Below, piece by piece: positions 50,370-59,304 of a DNA stretch of 64,000 nucleotides. The position numbers and the translations under genes are program-made. The notes under the pieces are model-generated. The model saw only the letters and a list, made by a program, of their open reading frames with translations. It was not told the origin of the DNA and did not search any database. The stretch's first letter is position 1, and each line of letters opens with the position of its first letter. The stretch is from Phytomonospora sp040655735. GTDB lineage: Bacteria > Actinomycetota > Actinomycetes > Mycobacteriales > Micromonosporaceae. Location of the stretch: the NCBI RefSeq assembly GCF_040655735.1, contig NZ_JBFAKK010000004.1:558001-622000 (forward strand), written 5' to 3'.

Positions 50370-51404
50370 CTAGGCGGTGAGCAGCACCTTGAGCGCCCCG
50401 GTGCCACTGGCGTGGGCGAAGGTGTCGTAGGCAGTCTCGATGTCGCCGAGTTCGAATCGGTGAGTGATCATGTGGTCGACGTCGAACTGGCCGGCCGCGA
50501 GCATCCGCAGCAGCGTGGGTGTCGTGCTGGTGTCGACCAGGCCCGTGGTGATGGTGACGTCGCGGATCCACAGGTCCTCGAGGTGCAGCGTCGCCGGTGC
50601 CCCGTGGACACCGATGTTGGCCACGTGCCCGCCGGGGCGAACCAGTCGCGTGCACATCTCGAACGCGGCCGGCGTGCCGACGGCCTCCATGACCACGTCG
50701 GCGCCGTCGGTGGTGCAGGCCGCGACCATTTCGACGGCCTCCTCGCCCGGTGCGACGGTGACGTCGGCGCCGAAGAGTTTCGCGGCTTCGCGTCTGACAG
50801 GGGCCGGCTCGACAGCGATGATCCGCGAGGGCGAGAACAGCTTCGCGGTGATGATCGCCGCCAGCCCGATCGGTCCGGCGCCGACGATGACGACGGTGTC
50901 GCCGGGCTTGACGTGGCCGTTGAGGACGCCGACCTCGTAGGAGGTCGGCAGGATGTCGGCCAGCAGAACGGCCTTGTCGGCGGCGAGGCCGTCGGGCAGT
51001 TTGAACGCCGACAAGTCGGCGAAGGGGATCCGCGCGTACTCCGCCTGCACACCGTCGCTGGTGTGGCCGAGGATCCACCCGCCTCCTCCGCGGCACTGGC
51101 CGTAGCGGGTTGATCGGCAGTACTCGCACCGCCCGCAAGCGGAGATGCAGGAGGCTACGACGCGATCACCGGGGAGAAGCGTGGATACCGCGTCGCCGAC
51201 TTCGACGATGGTCCCGACGGCCTCGTGCCCAAGGATCCGACCGGGCGTGACGGCGGGAACGTCGCCTTTGAGGATGTGCAGGTCGGTGCCGCATATCGTG
51301 ACGGCGTCGACGCGGATGATCGCGTCGGTGGCGTCGGCGATCTCAGGGTCGGGCCTGTCGGTCCACGACTTGGCGCCGCCGCCTTGGTACACGAGGGCTT
51401 TCAC
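50370..51404 (-). CDS. Zinc-dependent alcohol dehydrogenase (MDR family)
   Basis: 344 residues: catalytic zinc ligands in TICGTD, GHEAVG; structural zinc cysteines in CGRCEYCRSTRYGQC; NAD(P)-binding VIVGAGPIGLAAI. Close in layout to short-chain alcohol/sorbitol dehydrogenases of the actinobacterial stress islands. GTG start overlaps the Usp stop (GTGA). It may regenerate NAD+ by reducing acetaldehyde or related aldehydes under hypoxia. Confidence 0.88.
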   Translation of the reverse strand: MKALVYQGGGAKSWTDRPDPEIADATDAIIRVDAVTICGTDLHILKGDVPAVTPGRILGHEAVGTIVEVGDAVSTLLPGDRVVASCISACGRCEYCRSTRYGQCRGGGGWILGHTSDGVQAEYARIPFADLSAFKLPDGLAADKAVLLADILPTSYEVGVLNGHVKPGDTVVIVGAGPIGLAAIITAKLFSPSRIIAVEPAPVRREAAKLFGADVTVAPGEEAVEMVAACTTDGADVVMEAVGTPAAFEMCTRLVRPGGHVANIGVHGAPATLHLEDLWIRDVTITTGLVDTSTTPTLLRMLAAGQFDVDHMITHRFELGDIETAYDTFAHASGTGALKVLLTA

Positions 51405-52279
51405 GACACGTTCCTCTCGGCGTGGGTGGGGTGCACGACAGCAACGGGGCCACGTGCGTGATGGAGAAGGGCACGGCCGATGGAGCCGAGCAGCAGGCCC
51501 GCGAACCCGCCGTGGCCGCGAGAACCGACCACGGTCAAGCCGGCCTCAGCGGAGATCTCGATCATGCCGCGCGCGATGCTCTCGCTGGGCAGCGTGTCGG
51601 CGTCCACTCGCAGGCTGGGGTACTCGTCGAGCAGAATCTTGACGGCGTCGGCGATGGAAAGGGCGGCATAGGCGCCGTCGCGATCCATCACGGGGTCATA
51701 GAGGCGGGTGACGGCGAGGGCTGTGCCGCGCAGGAGCGACTCCTCGGCGGCGAATCGCAGCGCGCGCTCGGCCCCCGTCGAGCGGTCGAAGCCGACGGCG
51801 ACGGGATCCTCGGCGCGGTCGGGGCCGTCTTCGGCCGCCGGCGGCACGACGATGACGGTGCCGTGGGCATGGGTGGCGACCTGCGCGGCCACTGAACCGA
51901 GCAGTAGCCCGGCGAAGCCACCGTGGCCGCGAGTGCCCACAACCGTCACATCGGCACCGCGAGCGAGTTCGATGAGCACGGCGGCGGCGGGACCGGCGAC
52001 CTGCTCGGCGTGGACGGCGACAAGGTCGGGGTGCTCGGCGCGGATCCGCTCGGCCAGGGCCTTCAAGGTCGCCGCGATCTGCTCGCGCGCGGCTTCGCCA
52101 CTTCCATCGCTGGGATAGGCGAACCCGACCATGGTGTAACCCGGCAGCGGGTACTGGTAGGCGTGTACAAGGTGCAGCGGCGTCTGGCGCCGCTCGGCCA
52201 GACGGACGGCGTAGCGAACCGCGGCCAGACTGGCCGGCGATCCGTCCACGCCTACGACGACCGGTCGGGAATCGAGCAT
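51401..52279 (-). CDS. Universal stress protein, tandem Usp domains
   Basis: 292 residues with two complete ATP loops (VGTRGHGGFAGLLLGSVAAQ and VGSRGHGGFAGLLLGSIGRA); very similar to the protein at 39463. Coupled to the alcohol dehydrogenase. Confidence 0.92.
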   Translation of the reverse strand: MLDSRPVVVGVDGSPASLAAVRYAVRLAERRQTPLHLVHAYQYPLPGYTMVGFAYPSDGSGEAAREQIAATLKALAERIRAEHPDLVAVHAEQVAGPAAAVLIELARGADVTVVGTRGHGGFAGLLLGSVAAQVATHAHGTVIVVPPAAEDGPDRAEDPVAVGFDRSTGAERALRFAAEESLLRGTALAVTRLYDPVMDRDGAYAALSIADAVKILLDEYPSLRVDADTLPSESIARGMIEISAEAGLTVVGSRGHGGFAGLLLGSIGRALLHHARGPVAVVHPTHAERNVS

Positions 52280-52391
52280 GACGGGCTCCTCTCAGTGCGG
52301 TGACCACTTCGGTTAAGGCGGTTCACCAGGCTCGACTCCATGGTCGAACGATCCCGGGGCGACGGCGAGTGCCCAACGACGGCATCCGGTA

Positions 52392-52405
52392 GTGACCTAA
52401 GTCCA
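52392..52405 (-). promoter_or_regulatory. DevR/DosR-like box 5
   Basis: GTGACCTAAGTCCA, 11 of 14 matches, 112 bp before the Usp start at 52279. The rest of 52280-52602 holds a G+C-rich imperfect hairpin near 52495-52520 (GGCGCCGCTTTTTAAGCGCC), probably the terminator of the acyl-CoA synthetase gene, and no other gene that I can support. Confidence 0.5.
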
Positions 52406-52602
52406 CGCCAGACGGGGCACACCGTCCTCCGTCGCGAGTGCCCACATTACCGCCAATATGTCCGCAATTGTCGGTCTTGGACGCTTCCGGGCCGGGCGCC
52501 GCTTTTTAAGCGCCGTCCGCGAGGTCGGCGTTTCGATGTGCGGGTGCGCTCGGTGGCGACGCCCGTTGGGATCTCGCCTACCCTTCCGTCCAGTTGAGCC
52601 CT

Positions 52603-55239
52603 TCAATCCCGCAGCGCCCTCTCCGGTACGAGCAGCCGGGCGTCCGACCGCGAGAGCCGCAGTTTGACGTCCACCGCCACCACGCCATCGGAGAAGGCGA
52701 GCAACGGGTTGGCGTCGAGCTCCGCGATTTCGGGGAAGTCCTCGGCCAAACGCGCGATACGGATCAGAACGTGTTCGACGGCATCGGTGTCGACCGGCGC
52801 TGATCCGCGGAAACCGGTCAGCAGCGGGGCTCCTCGCAGGCGTCTCCAGATTCCGGCGGCGTCGACGTCGGTGAGGGGCAGCAGTTGGAAGATGCGGTCG
52901 CCGAGCAGATCGGTGTGCACTCCACCGAGGCCTGCCATGAGCAGCGAGCCGAAGAGCCTGTCGTGGACCACACCGGCGACCAGTTCGACACCACCGGTGC
53001 GCATCTGCTGCACGAGAACCTCCGGAGCGGCTTCGCCGAGACCGCGGGCGATGCCGTTGTAGGCGGCTGTGACGCTGGCACGGTCGCTTAGTCCGAGCCG
53101 TACGGCGCCGAGCTCGGTCTTGTGCACCAGCGCGGGGTCGGCCGCCTTCACCGCGACGGGGAATCCGATCTCGGATGCGGCGCGCCGGGCCTCCGCTGCG
53201 CACTTGGCGATACGGGTGGTGACTACGGGGATGCCGTAGCAGGACAGGAGTTCCATCGAGACCTCCCACGGCTGCCATGCGCCTTCTTCGCCGATGGACA
53301 CGGCCAGAGCCCTGGCGACGATCGCGCGGGCGCGCTCTCGGTCGATGCCGCTGGGTTCTGCCAACGTCCCTTCTGGGCGAGACCTCCAGGCGGCATAGGC
53401 GGCGGCGTGGCCAAGAGCGCGCACCGCGCGTTCGGGCGTGCCGAAGACCGGGACTTTGCGACTGCCGACGGTTGCGGGCGCGTCGGGGAGGCCCACGACC
53501 ACCAGCGCGGTGGGCAGGGTGGGGTGTTCGTCCAGAACCGTGGCGAGGTCGGCGATCGTGGACGCGGCGCTGTTCGACCGGGTCGCGGCGATGATGACCA
53601 GGAGGCTGTCGAGGTCGTCGCTGTCGGCCATGGTCCGCACCGCCGTCGCCAGGGCGGTCTTGTCGGCGTCCGCGCCGAGATCGAACGGGTTGTCGTACTG
53701 CTCGACGGCTTCGGGGAGGGTGAGCCCTGCCGCGGACGCGGCGTCGGCGGCCAGAACGTTGAGGCCGCCGGCGTTGCCCACGACACCGAGCCGGAAACCG
53801 ATGGGCAGCGGTGAATCGACGAGTACCCGGGCGGCGTCGACGAGTTCGTCCAAGGTGTCGACTCGGATCACTCCGGCCTGCGCGAACAGCGACTCCACCG
53901 CGATGTCGGGAGCGGCGGCCGCGGCGGTGTGCGAGGCTCCGGCGCGCAGACCTCCCGGTGAGCGGCCCGACTTGATGGCAAGGACGGGCTTGCGGGAGGC
54001 GACGGTGCGGGCGAGTCGCGCGAACTTCCGCGGGTTCCCGAAGGACTCCAGGTACAGCGCGACCGCCCTGGTGGAGGGGTCGTCGTACCAGTACGACAGG
54101 AGGTCGTTTCCGCTGATGTCCGCCTTGTTGCCCAGCGAGATGAAGGTCGAGATACCGAGGCCGGCCTCCTGGGCGTGCTCTAGGACGGCAATGCCGACGG
54201 CGCCCGACTGTGTCGCCACGGCCAGCCCTCTGGCCTGTTGGGGTGCCGTCGCAGCGAATGTGGCCGCCAGTCGCACACGCTCGGCGGCGTTGGCAACGCC
54301 GAGACAGTTGGGGCCGACAAGGCGCATGTGGTGGCGGCGGGCGATGTCGACCAGTTCCCGTTGCGCGGCCCGGCCTTCGGGACCGGTCTCGCTGAATCCG
54401 GCGGTGAGAATGACCGCGGCGCCTGCACCGGCGGCGCCGGCGTCGCGGAGTACGTCGGCCACAAGAGGTGCCGGGACGGCCACGACGACGAGGTCGACCG
54501 GCTCGGGAACGGCCGATACGGTGGGGAAGGCTTTGTGCCCGTCGATGTCGGCGACATGCGGGTTGACCGCGTACACCGAGCCGGTGAAGCCGTGCTCGCG
54601 GATGTTCGTCCACACCTCCCGGCCCACCCCACCGGCTCGGCGCCCGACTCCCACGACGGCGACGCTGCGAGGTTGCAGGAGTGGTTGAAGCGATGCCTTC
54701 TCGGAGACGCGCTCGCGGGCGTCGACCTCGGCGAGTGTCACACCGTTGAGTTCGGTGGGAATGCGCAGCGTGACCGTGTCTCCGCAGCGTTCGAAGCGAG
54801 CATGGGAGTCCAGGCCGGCGACGACTTTGAGCATGTTCGCGTTGTTGGACAAGGCCTCGCCGCGCAGTTCTTTGATCCCGTCGCCGCGAGCTATGACCTG
54901 CAGTTGTTCCAGAAGCAGCGTCCCGACACCGTGGCCGTGCCACTCGTCGGCCACCAGCACGGCGAACTCAGCCCACTGGGGATCATCGTCGCGTTCATAG
55001 GAGGCGATCCCCACCATGTCCTCGCCTGCCGAGGCGATCACCGGGCGCAGACTTTTATCGTGCGGCCGGGTCAGGCGGGCTACCTCGCGATCGATCGGCA
55101 GCTTGCCCAGGGAGAAGAAGCGCAGTTGAAGGCTGTCGTCGGAGGCGGCCTCGTACAGCGAGCGGATCCGCTCGGCGTCGCCGGGCTCCACCGGGCGGAC
55201 GCGGACGATGCGTCCGTCGGTGGCGAGCATGTCGGTCAT
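52603..55239 (-). CDS. GNAT acetyltransferase fused to ADP-forming acyl-CoA synthetase
   Basis: 878 residues. N-terminal GNAT domain (about 10-160; EFAVLVADEWHGHGVGTLLLEQL binds acetyl-CoA), then a CoA-binding domain (about 185-310; SVAVVGVGRRAGGVG), succinyl-CoA-ligase-like domains (about 320-620; MRLVGPNCLGVANA, ATQSGAVGIAVLEHA with the phospho-His region) and an ATP-grasp domain (about 640-870; GFPVAVKAADPALVHKTELGAVRLG). Relatives such as Pat acetylate lysines of acyl-CoA synthetases; the synthetase half resembles ADP-forming acetate-CoA ligases that make ATP from acetyl-CoA. In Usp cluster; upstream Usp stop is 40 bp away. Confidence 0.88.
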   Translation of the reverse strand: MTDMLATDGRIVRVRPVEPGDAERIRSLYEAASDDSLQLRFFSLGKLPIDREVARLTRPHDKSLRPVIASAGEDMVGIASYERDDDPQWAEFAVLVADEWHGHGVGTLLLEQLQVIARGDGIKELRGEALSNNANMLKVVAGLDSHARFERCGDTVTLRIPTELNGVTLAEVDARERVSEKASLQPLLQPRSVAVVGVGRRAGGVGREVWTNIREHGFTGSVYAVNPHVADIDGHKAFPTVSAVPEPVDLVVVAVPAPLVADVLRDAGAAGAGAAVILTAGFSETGPEGRAAQRELVDIARRHHMRLVGPNCLGVANAAERVRLAATFAATAPQQARGLAVATQSGAVGIAVLEHAQEAGLGISTFISLGNKADISGNDLLSYWYDDPSTRAVALYLESFGNPRKFARLARTVASRKPVLAIKSGRSPGGLRAGASHTAAAAAPDIAVESLFAQAGVIRVDTLDELVDAARVLVDSPLPIGFRLGVVGNAGGLNVLAADAASAAGLTLPEAVEQYDNPFDLGADADKTALATAVRTMADSDDLDSLLVIIAATRSNSAASTIADLATVLDEHPTLPTALVVVGLPDAPATVGSRKVPVFGTPERAVRALGHAAAYAAWRSRPEGTLAEPSGIDRERARAIVARALAVSIGEEGAWQPWEVSMELLSCYGIPVVTTRIAKCAAEARRAASEIGFPVAVKAADPALVHKTELGAVRLGLSDRASVTAAYNGIARGLGEAAPEVLVQQMRTGGVELVAGVVHDRLFGSLLMAGLGGVHTDLLGDRIFQLLPLTDVDAAGIWRRLRGAPLLTGFRGSAPVDTDAVEHVLIRIARLAEDFPEIAELDANPLLAFSDGVVAVDVKLRLSRSDARLLVPERALRD

Positions 55240-55279
55240 CGAAGTGCCTTCCTTAGCTGGTTACAGCCCGTCGCCGGTG

Positions 55280-56170
55280 TCAGCGGCCAAATGGGGCGGG
55301 GACGACCGTCACCGGTGACCACGCGTGATGCAGCAGCGCCTGAGTCACCGAACCGATGTGGGAGTGGTGTTCGCTGGCGCCGACCACGACAAGCCGCGCC
55401 CTCCTCGACCAGTCGACCAGTGTCGCGGCCGGTGCCTCGCTGGCAACGGCGCGGACGATGTCCAGGGCGGGGTGTTCCTGCCGGATGTGGTCGACGACTC
55501 CGTGCAGCCAGTTGTCGCGGACGTCGAGTTGCTCATGGGCGGTGCCTGCGGAGCGGCGGGAGAGCTTGTGCCAGCTGTGGACGAGAACGAGGCGCCTCTT
55601 GTGCGCGGCGGCGTGGCCGACGGCGAACCGGAGTGCCGCACGGCTAGACGGCGACCCGTCGACGCCCACAACGATCGGGCGAGTCGCGTCGTCGCGGGAC
55701 TCCGGGTCGATAACGGCGCGGACCACCGTCACGGGGCAGGGCGGTCGAGAGACGACGGCACTGCTCACCGAGCCCATGAGGACCCGCCCGGCGAAACCGC
55801 GGGCGTGGCTGCCCAAGACCAGTGCGGAAGCCTGACGGCCCTCCTCGGTGAGTACTCGCGACGGGGTCCCCTCGACGACATGCGTCGTCACCGGCAATCG
55901 TGAGCTCATCGCCCGGACGAACACCTCGGCGTCCTCGGCGATCCTGCGGCCGCGCTGCTCGAAATCGACTCGAGAGACAACGTCGAGTCGGTTGTTTCCG
56001 ACCGGATGAAAGAACGGCGGCTGGTCGACGAGCCATTCGTAGGCGTGGACCAGCCGCAGCGGCCGTTGTGTCGCCTCGGCTTCGTCGATGGCCCACACCA
56101 GCGCGTCGGCACTGTCGGGCTCACGGTCGATTCCCACGACGATGGGTGCATTGCGGTCGGAAGTCTCCAT
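55280..56170 (-). CDS. Universal stress protein, tandem Usp domains
   Basis: 296 residues from ATG 56170 (longer upstream frame lacks a start context). First domain ATP loop LGSHARGFAGRVLMGSVSS; second with VVGASEHHSHIGSVTQA, degenerate. Two DevR-like boxes lie upstream, the nearer 59 bp from the start. Probably co-transcribed with the GNAT-synthetase gene. Confidence 0.9.
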   Translation of the reverse strand: METSDRNAPIVVGIDREPDSADALVWAIDEAEATQRPLRLVHAYEWLVDQPPFFHPVGNNRLDVVSRVDFEQRGRRIAEDAEVFVRAMSSRLPVTTHVVEGTPSRVLTEEGRQASALVLGSHARGFAGRVLMGSVSSAVVSRPPCPVTVVRAVIDPESRDDATRPIVVGVDGSPSSRAALRFAVGHAAAHKRRLVLVHSWHKLSRRSAGTAHEQLDVRDNWLHGVVDHIRQEHPALDIVRAVASEAPAATLVDWSRRARLVVVGASEHHSHIGSVTQALLHHAWSPVTVVPAPFGR

Positions 56171-56229
56171 ACCACCAGGCTGCCGCCACGCGGTGCGCCG
56201 ACACAGGGCCGAGAGGAGCCGGGTCGGCA

Positions 56230-56303
56230 GGGTCTTTCGACCCCGTTTCACAACCGCGTCCCACCCTCGCGAGAATCCCCCCGGCCGCCGGGTCTTTCGT
56301 CCT
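56230..56303. promoter_or_regulatory. Tandem DevR/DosR-like boxes 6 and 7
   Basis: GGGTCTTTCGACCC (56230-56243) and GGGTCTTTCGTCCT (56290-56303), 11 of 14 matches each and nearly identical to each other, 60 bp apart, in the divergent region between the Usp gene and the membrane-protein gene at 56449. Confidence 0.65.
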
Positions 56304-56448
56304 TGGACGGTTCAGCCCTCCGCCACTGCCCGTTGTGCCGCCGGCGTCCCGACCATGGACTGAGCCAGGACGGTGCCGCTCCCGGCCTCGAAAACGGCCG
56401 TAGGTTCCACCTGCCATCACGATCCACGAAGCGAAGGAGCGTGTCGCG

Positions 56449-57294
56449 ATGGTCCACCAAAATGAACGACCACCCCGACAGGGTGCACCAAGACCGCCGA
56501 GGCCACCTGAGTCGCGGACGCGGCGCGGCGCCGAGGCGCTCAAGGCCCTCGCCGAACATCTGTGGGATGAGGCCACCGACAGGACTTCACCGCGATGGCC
56601 GCCCAGATGGCTCAGCGTGAGCGCCGTGGCGGTCGGGCTGGTACTCCTGATCTACCTGGTCGTGCCGATTCTCCTGGCCGTCGGCCGCGCCCTGAGCGGT
56701 GAGTACGACCGCAGCGGGGAGCTCACCTGGCGGGCCGGAAGCGACCTCGGCCACGTCGTCACCGATCCCGTCCGTACCTGGCTGCAGGCAGGAGCCGCCG
56801 ACTTGCCCGTCGGCTGGCAGCTGCTGTGGACCCTCTGGTGCGCAACCGGGGTCACCTTGTTCGTTTCGGGAACGCTGACCGTGCGCGGAGCGCGTGTGGG
56901 GTGGCTGCTGTTCGGCCTGGGCACCGCGGCCATGGTCTACGCCGAAACCCCTGCGGCGTCGGCCTGGGCCGCCGTCGGAGTCACCGCCGCCTGGTGGGCC
57001 CTGGGCACCCTGTTCGTGCTGCGACGCCCGACTGCTCCACGCCTCAGGGTCGAACCAGACCTCACCGCCCAAGGCCACGCCACACGCGATGCCTGCGACC
57101 TGCTGGACGCACTCGCCGAGGCCTACAGCCGCGACGAAGCGCGAGCCGACACCGCCGCAAGGATCCGACAGGTCCGAACCGCCCTGCTCGCACCCCGCAT
57201 CTACCCGGTTGTCACTCGGGATGAGGATGACGCCAACCACTGGCGCGAACGGCTCGCCGCACCCCTGGAAGACCAGTCATCAGCCCTCGGCTGA
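56449..57294 (+). CDS. Membrane protein of unknown function
   Basis: 281 residues, GAAGGAG upstream. Cytoplasmic Pro/Arg-rich head, four membrane helices (about 62-85, 122-142, 147-165, 170-190) and a cytosolic helical tail (about 205-281). No family recognised. Divergent from the Usp gene across boxes 6 and 7, hence probably in the same regulon. Confidence 0.7.
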   Translation: MVHQNERPPRQGAPRPPRPPESRTRRGAEALKALAEHLWDEATDRTSPRWPPRWLSVSAVAVGLVLLIYLVVPILLAVGRALSGEYDRSGELTWRAGSDLGHVVTDPVRTWLQAGAADLPVGWQLLWTLWCATGVTLFVSGTLTVRGARVGWLLFGLGTAAMVYAETPAASAWAAVGVTAAWWALGTLFVLRRPTAPRLRVEPDLTAQGHATRDACDLLDALAEAYSRDEARADTAARIRQVRTALLAPRIYPVVTRDEDDANHWRERLAAPLEDQSSALG

Positions 57295-57524
57295 CCATCG
57301 ATCTGACCGACGCGGCCCGCTCGTTTCCAGCAGCGGGCCGCCCTATCGCCGCCCGTCACGTGGGCCGCTGCAAGCGCCGGCGAAGCAGGAGCCCTTGAGC
57401 GCGCCCGATGCCGTCCGCTCTTCCCGTGCCGCCCCAGCGTGGATCGTCGCCTCGGCCTTCCCCGGGCTCGACCTCGTCGGGTCCACGGCGGTCCTGCCCG
57501 AGACCGATCAGTCCGCCACGACAA

Positions 57525-57538
57525 GGGTCCAAAGTCCT
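57525..57538 (+). promoter_or_regulatory. DevR/DosR-like box 8
   Basis: GGGTCCAAAGTCCT, 11 of 14 matches, 62 bp before the proposed start at 57601. Confidence 0.5.
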
Positions 57539-57600
57539 CTTCGATCGAGGTCCGCACAAGGGCACTTGAGCCCGTGCGCCGAGTCGGCCATGGCGGGAAC

Positions 57601-57876
57601 GTGGTGTTGAAAGAAGGTGAGAACGGTGACGAGGACGACCACTCGACTGACCTGGCGCGACGGCGTCACGAGCTTGCTGACGCTGTCGGCGGCGAGCCTG
57701 TGCGGAGCATCGCGTTCGTCATCACCGTGATCACCGCCAGCGGAGTCACGCTCGGCCTGTTCATGGCCGCCTTCGTCCTGATGTGGGCGGCGACCACGGC
57801 ACAACACGCCTTCGGGCCCGACACCCCTCTCTCACAGAACAGCCCGTCACAGAACACGGCTCAGAAAGTCGGATGA
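57601..57876 (+). CDS. Small single-span membrane protein
   Basis: About 91 residues from a GTG; TTG two codons on is an alternative and neither has a strong ribosome-binding site. One membrane helix (SIAFVITVITASGVTLGLFMAAFVLMWA region) between an acidic head and a polar tail. It is followed at once by a perfect hairpin. Function unknown. Confidence 0.55.
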   Translation: MVLKEGENGDEDDHSTDLARRRHELADAVGGEPVRSIAFVITVITASGVTLGLFMAAFVLMWAATTAQHAFGPDTPLSQNSPSQNTAQKVG

Positions 57877-57877
57877 A

Positions 57878-57904
57878 GTCCCTGGACCGGTCCGGTCCAG
57901 GGAC
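57878..57904 (+). terminator. Terminator or operator hairpin
   Basis: Perfect 11-bp arms GTCCCTGGACC / GGTCCAGGGAC with a 5-nt loop, directly after the stop and 46 bp before the next start. Confidence 0.65.
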
Positions 57905-57949
57905 ACCGTCGGCAAGCACGCTCGCCCATCTCCGGTCCAGGAGGCCCTC

Positions 57950-58624
57950 ATGTCCAGCTCCGAACTCATCCTCACCGGCCGCGCCGACGATTCCCTCAGC
58001 CGCTGGCTGTGGCTGGTGAAGTGGCTGCTGCTCGTTCCGCACTACATTGTGCTGCTCTTCCTCTGGCCGGCGTTCGTGCTCCTGGCGGTCGTCTCCTATG
58101 TCGCCGTGCTGTTCACCGGCCGCTACCCGCGAACGCTCTTCGACTTCAACGTCGGCGTCCTGCGCTGGAACTGGCGCGTGCAGTACTACGGCTACGCCGC
58201 CCTGGGCACCGACCGATATCCCCCGTTCAGCCTGGCCGACGACACCTCGTACCCGGCCCGCTTGACCGTCGACTACCCCGAACGCACCGCCAACTGGCGT
58301 CCCCTCGTCCACTGGCTGCTGGCCATCCCGCACTTCGCGCTGCTCGCCGCGTTCACCGCCGGCCCGGCCAGTGCCGTCCGCGACGAACCCGGCCGCACCA
58401 CCGCCTCCCTCGGAGTGCTCGGCGCAGCCGTGCTCATCCTCGCTCTCGGCCTGCTGTTCACCGGCAAACGCCTCACCGGTCTCTACGATCTGCTCCTCGG
58501 CATCGCCCGTTGGGGCTACCGAACCGCGGTCTACGTCGCCCTCCTCACCGACGACTACCCTCCCTTCCGTCTCGACCAAGGCGACAACCCGACGACAACC
58601 GGGGAGGCCCGAGATGACCGCTGA
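57950..58624 (+). CDS. DUF4389-type membrane protein
   Basis: 224 residues with AGGAGG upstream. Two repeats of the DUF4389 pattern: membrane helices at about 20-60 and 118-165, each followed by the signature FTGRYPRTLFDFNVGVLRWNWRV and FTGKRLTGLYDLLLGIARWGYR, and TDRYPPFSL / TDDYPPFRL. Actinobacterial family without known function, frequently near stress genes. Its end overlaps the flavodoxin start by 11 bases. Confidence 0.85.
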   Translation: MSSSELILTGRADDSLSRWLWLVKWLLLVPHYIVLLFLWPAFVLLAVVSYVAVLFTGRYPRTLFDFNVGVLRWNWRVQYYGYAALGTDRYPPFSLADDTSYPARLTVDYPERTANWRPLVHWLLAIPHFALLAAFTAGPASAVRDEPGRTTASLGVLGAAVLILALGLLFTGKRLTGLYDLLLGIARWGYRTAVYVALLTDDYPPFRLDQGDNPTTTGEARDDR

Positions 58625-59054
58625 AGTCCTGGTCGCCTACGCCACCCTGCACGGCTCGACCCGAGACATCGCCGAACGCATCGCCGCGGCGATGCCCAAC
58701 AGCGGAATCCGAGCGCTCCCCACCGATGACGTCGGCGAACCCTGCGCCTACATCCTCGGCAGCGCCGTCTACAGAGGTGCCTGGCTGCCCGAGGCACTCG
58801 ACTTCCTCGAGAAGCACCGCGAGAAACTGGCACGCCGACCCGTGTGGACGTTCAGCGTCGGTATGCCCGGGGCACTCGCTCGCCGGGCCCGTCCCCTGGC
58901 GATGAGCGAAGCCCCCAAGATCGTCGAAGCGTTCCCCAGTACCATCCAGCTCCGCGATCACCACCTGTTCACCGGTGTCGTCAACGCCATGGACTCAATT
59001 CGACCACTGTCAGCCGAGCACCGCGACCTTCACCAACACCCAATTTGCCGGTGA
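58614..59054 (+). CDS. Flavodoxin-domain protein with replaced C-terminus
   Basis: 146 residues, paralogous to the protein at 43954: FMN loop VAYATLHGSTRDIAERIA, YILGSAVYRGAWL, TFSVGMPG. It agrees with the family up to DHHLFTGVV (about residue 122), then reads an unrelated 23-residue tail instead of the final helix with the GDYRD motif. The join coincides with the start of pentapeptide-repeat coding sequence, so a deletion fused two genes. Stability and function are doubtful. Confidence 0.7.
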   Translation: MTAEVLVAYATLHGSTRDIAERIAAAMPNSGIRALPTDDVGEPCAYILGSAVYRGAWLPEALDFLEKHREKLARRPVWTFSVGMPGALARRARPLAMSEAPKIVEAFPSTIQLRDHHLFTGVVNAMDSIRPLSAEHRDLHQHPICR

Positions 59055-59244
59055 TGCCTGGTTCGAACGCATGAACTTCGCTGCTGATGCATGGTCGGAC
59101 GGAGCCGTGCTCGCGGGCGCAGCTCGGTTCGACGGGGCGGTGCTCGCTAGGCCCGCCTGGTTCGGTGGGGCGTCATTCGCCGAGGCAGCTCGGTTCGGCG
59201 GGGCGAAATCCGGCTGGCCTGCCAGGTTCAATACGGCGACGTAG
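59020..59244 (+). pseudogene. Pentapeptide-repeat protein fragment
   Basis: About 70 codons with repeats of the A-x-F-x-G-A-x-F type (ATFTNTQFAGDAWFERMNFAADAW, ARFDGAVLARPAWFGGASF). Intact proteins of this kind are much longer and begin with a membrane domain. There is no start, so this is the 3' end of a gene cut by the deletion that truncated the flavodoxin. Confidence 0.6.
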
Positions 59245-59304
59245 TCCCTCATGCGACCACAAGTTTTGAAACCGCCCTGGATACCGAGCCGGTTGGATGG
59301 AGCG

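Noticed and set aside
47812..51138. 1108-residue form of phosphoketolase
   Set aside because: The first 310 codons are antisense-like Arg-rich text over the alcohol dehydrogenase; the family length of about 800 residues and conserved N-terminus fix the start at 50208.
52406..52600. Small basic protein gene on the minus strand (ALKKRRPARKRPRPTIADIL...)
   Set aside because: Open frame without ribosome-binding site, and its end overlaps the DevR-like box; more likely chance in G+C-rich DNA.
57562..57576. GGGCACTTGAGCCC as a further DevR box
   Set aside because: Palindromic but it lacks the GAC/GTC core, and it lies too close (about 25 bp) to the proposed start compared with the other sites.
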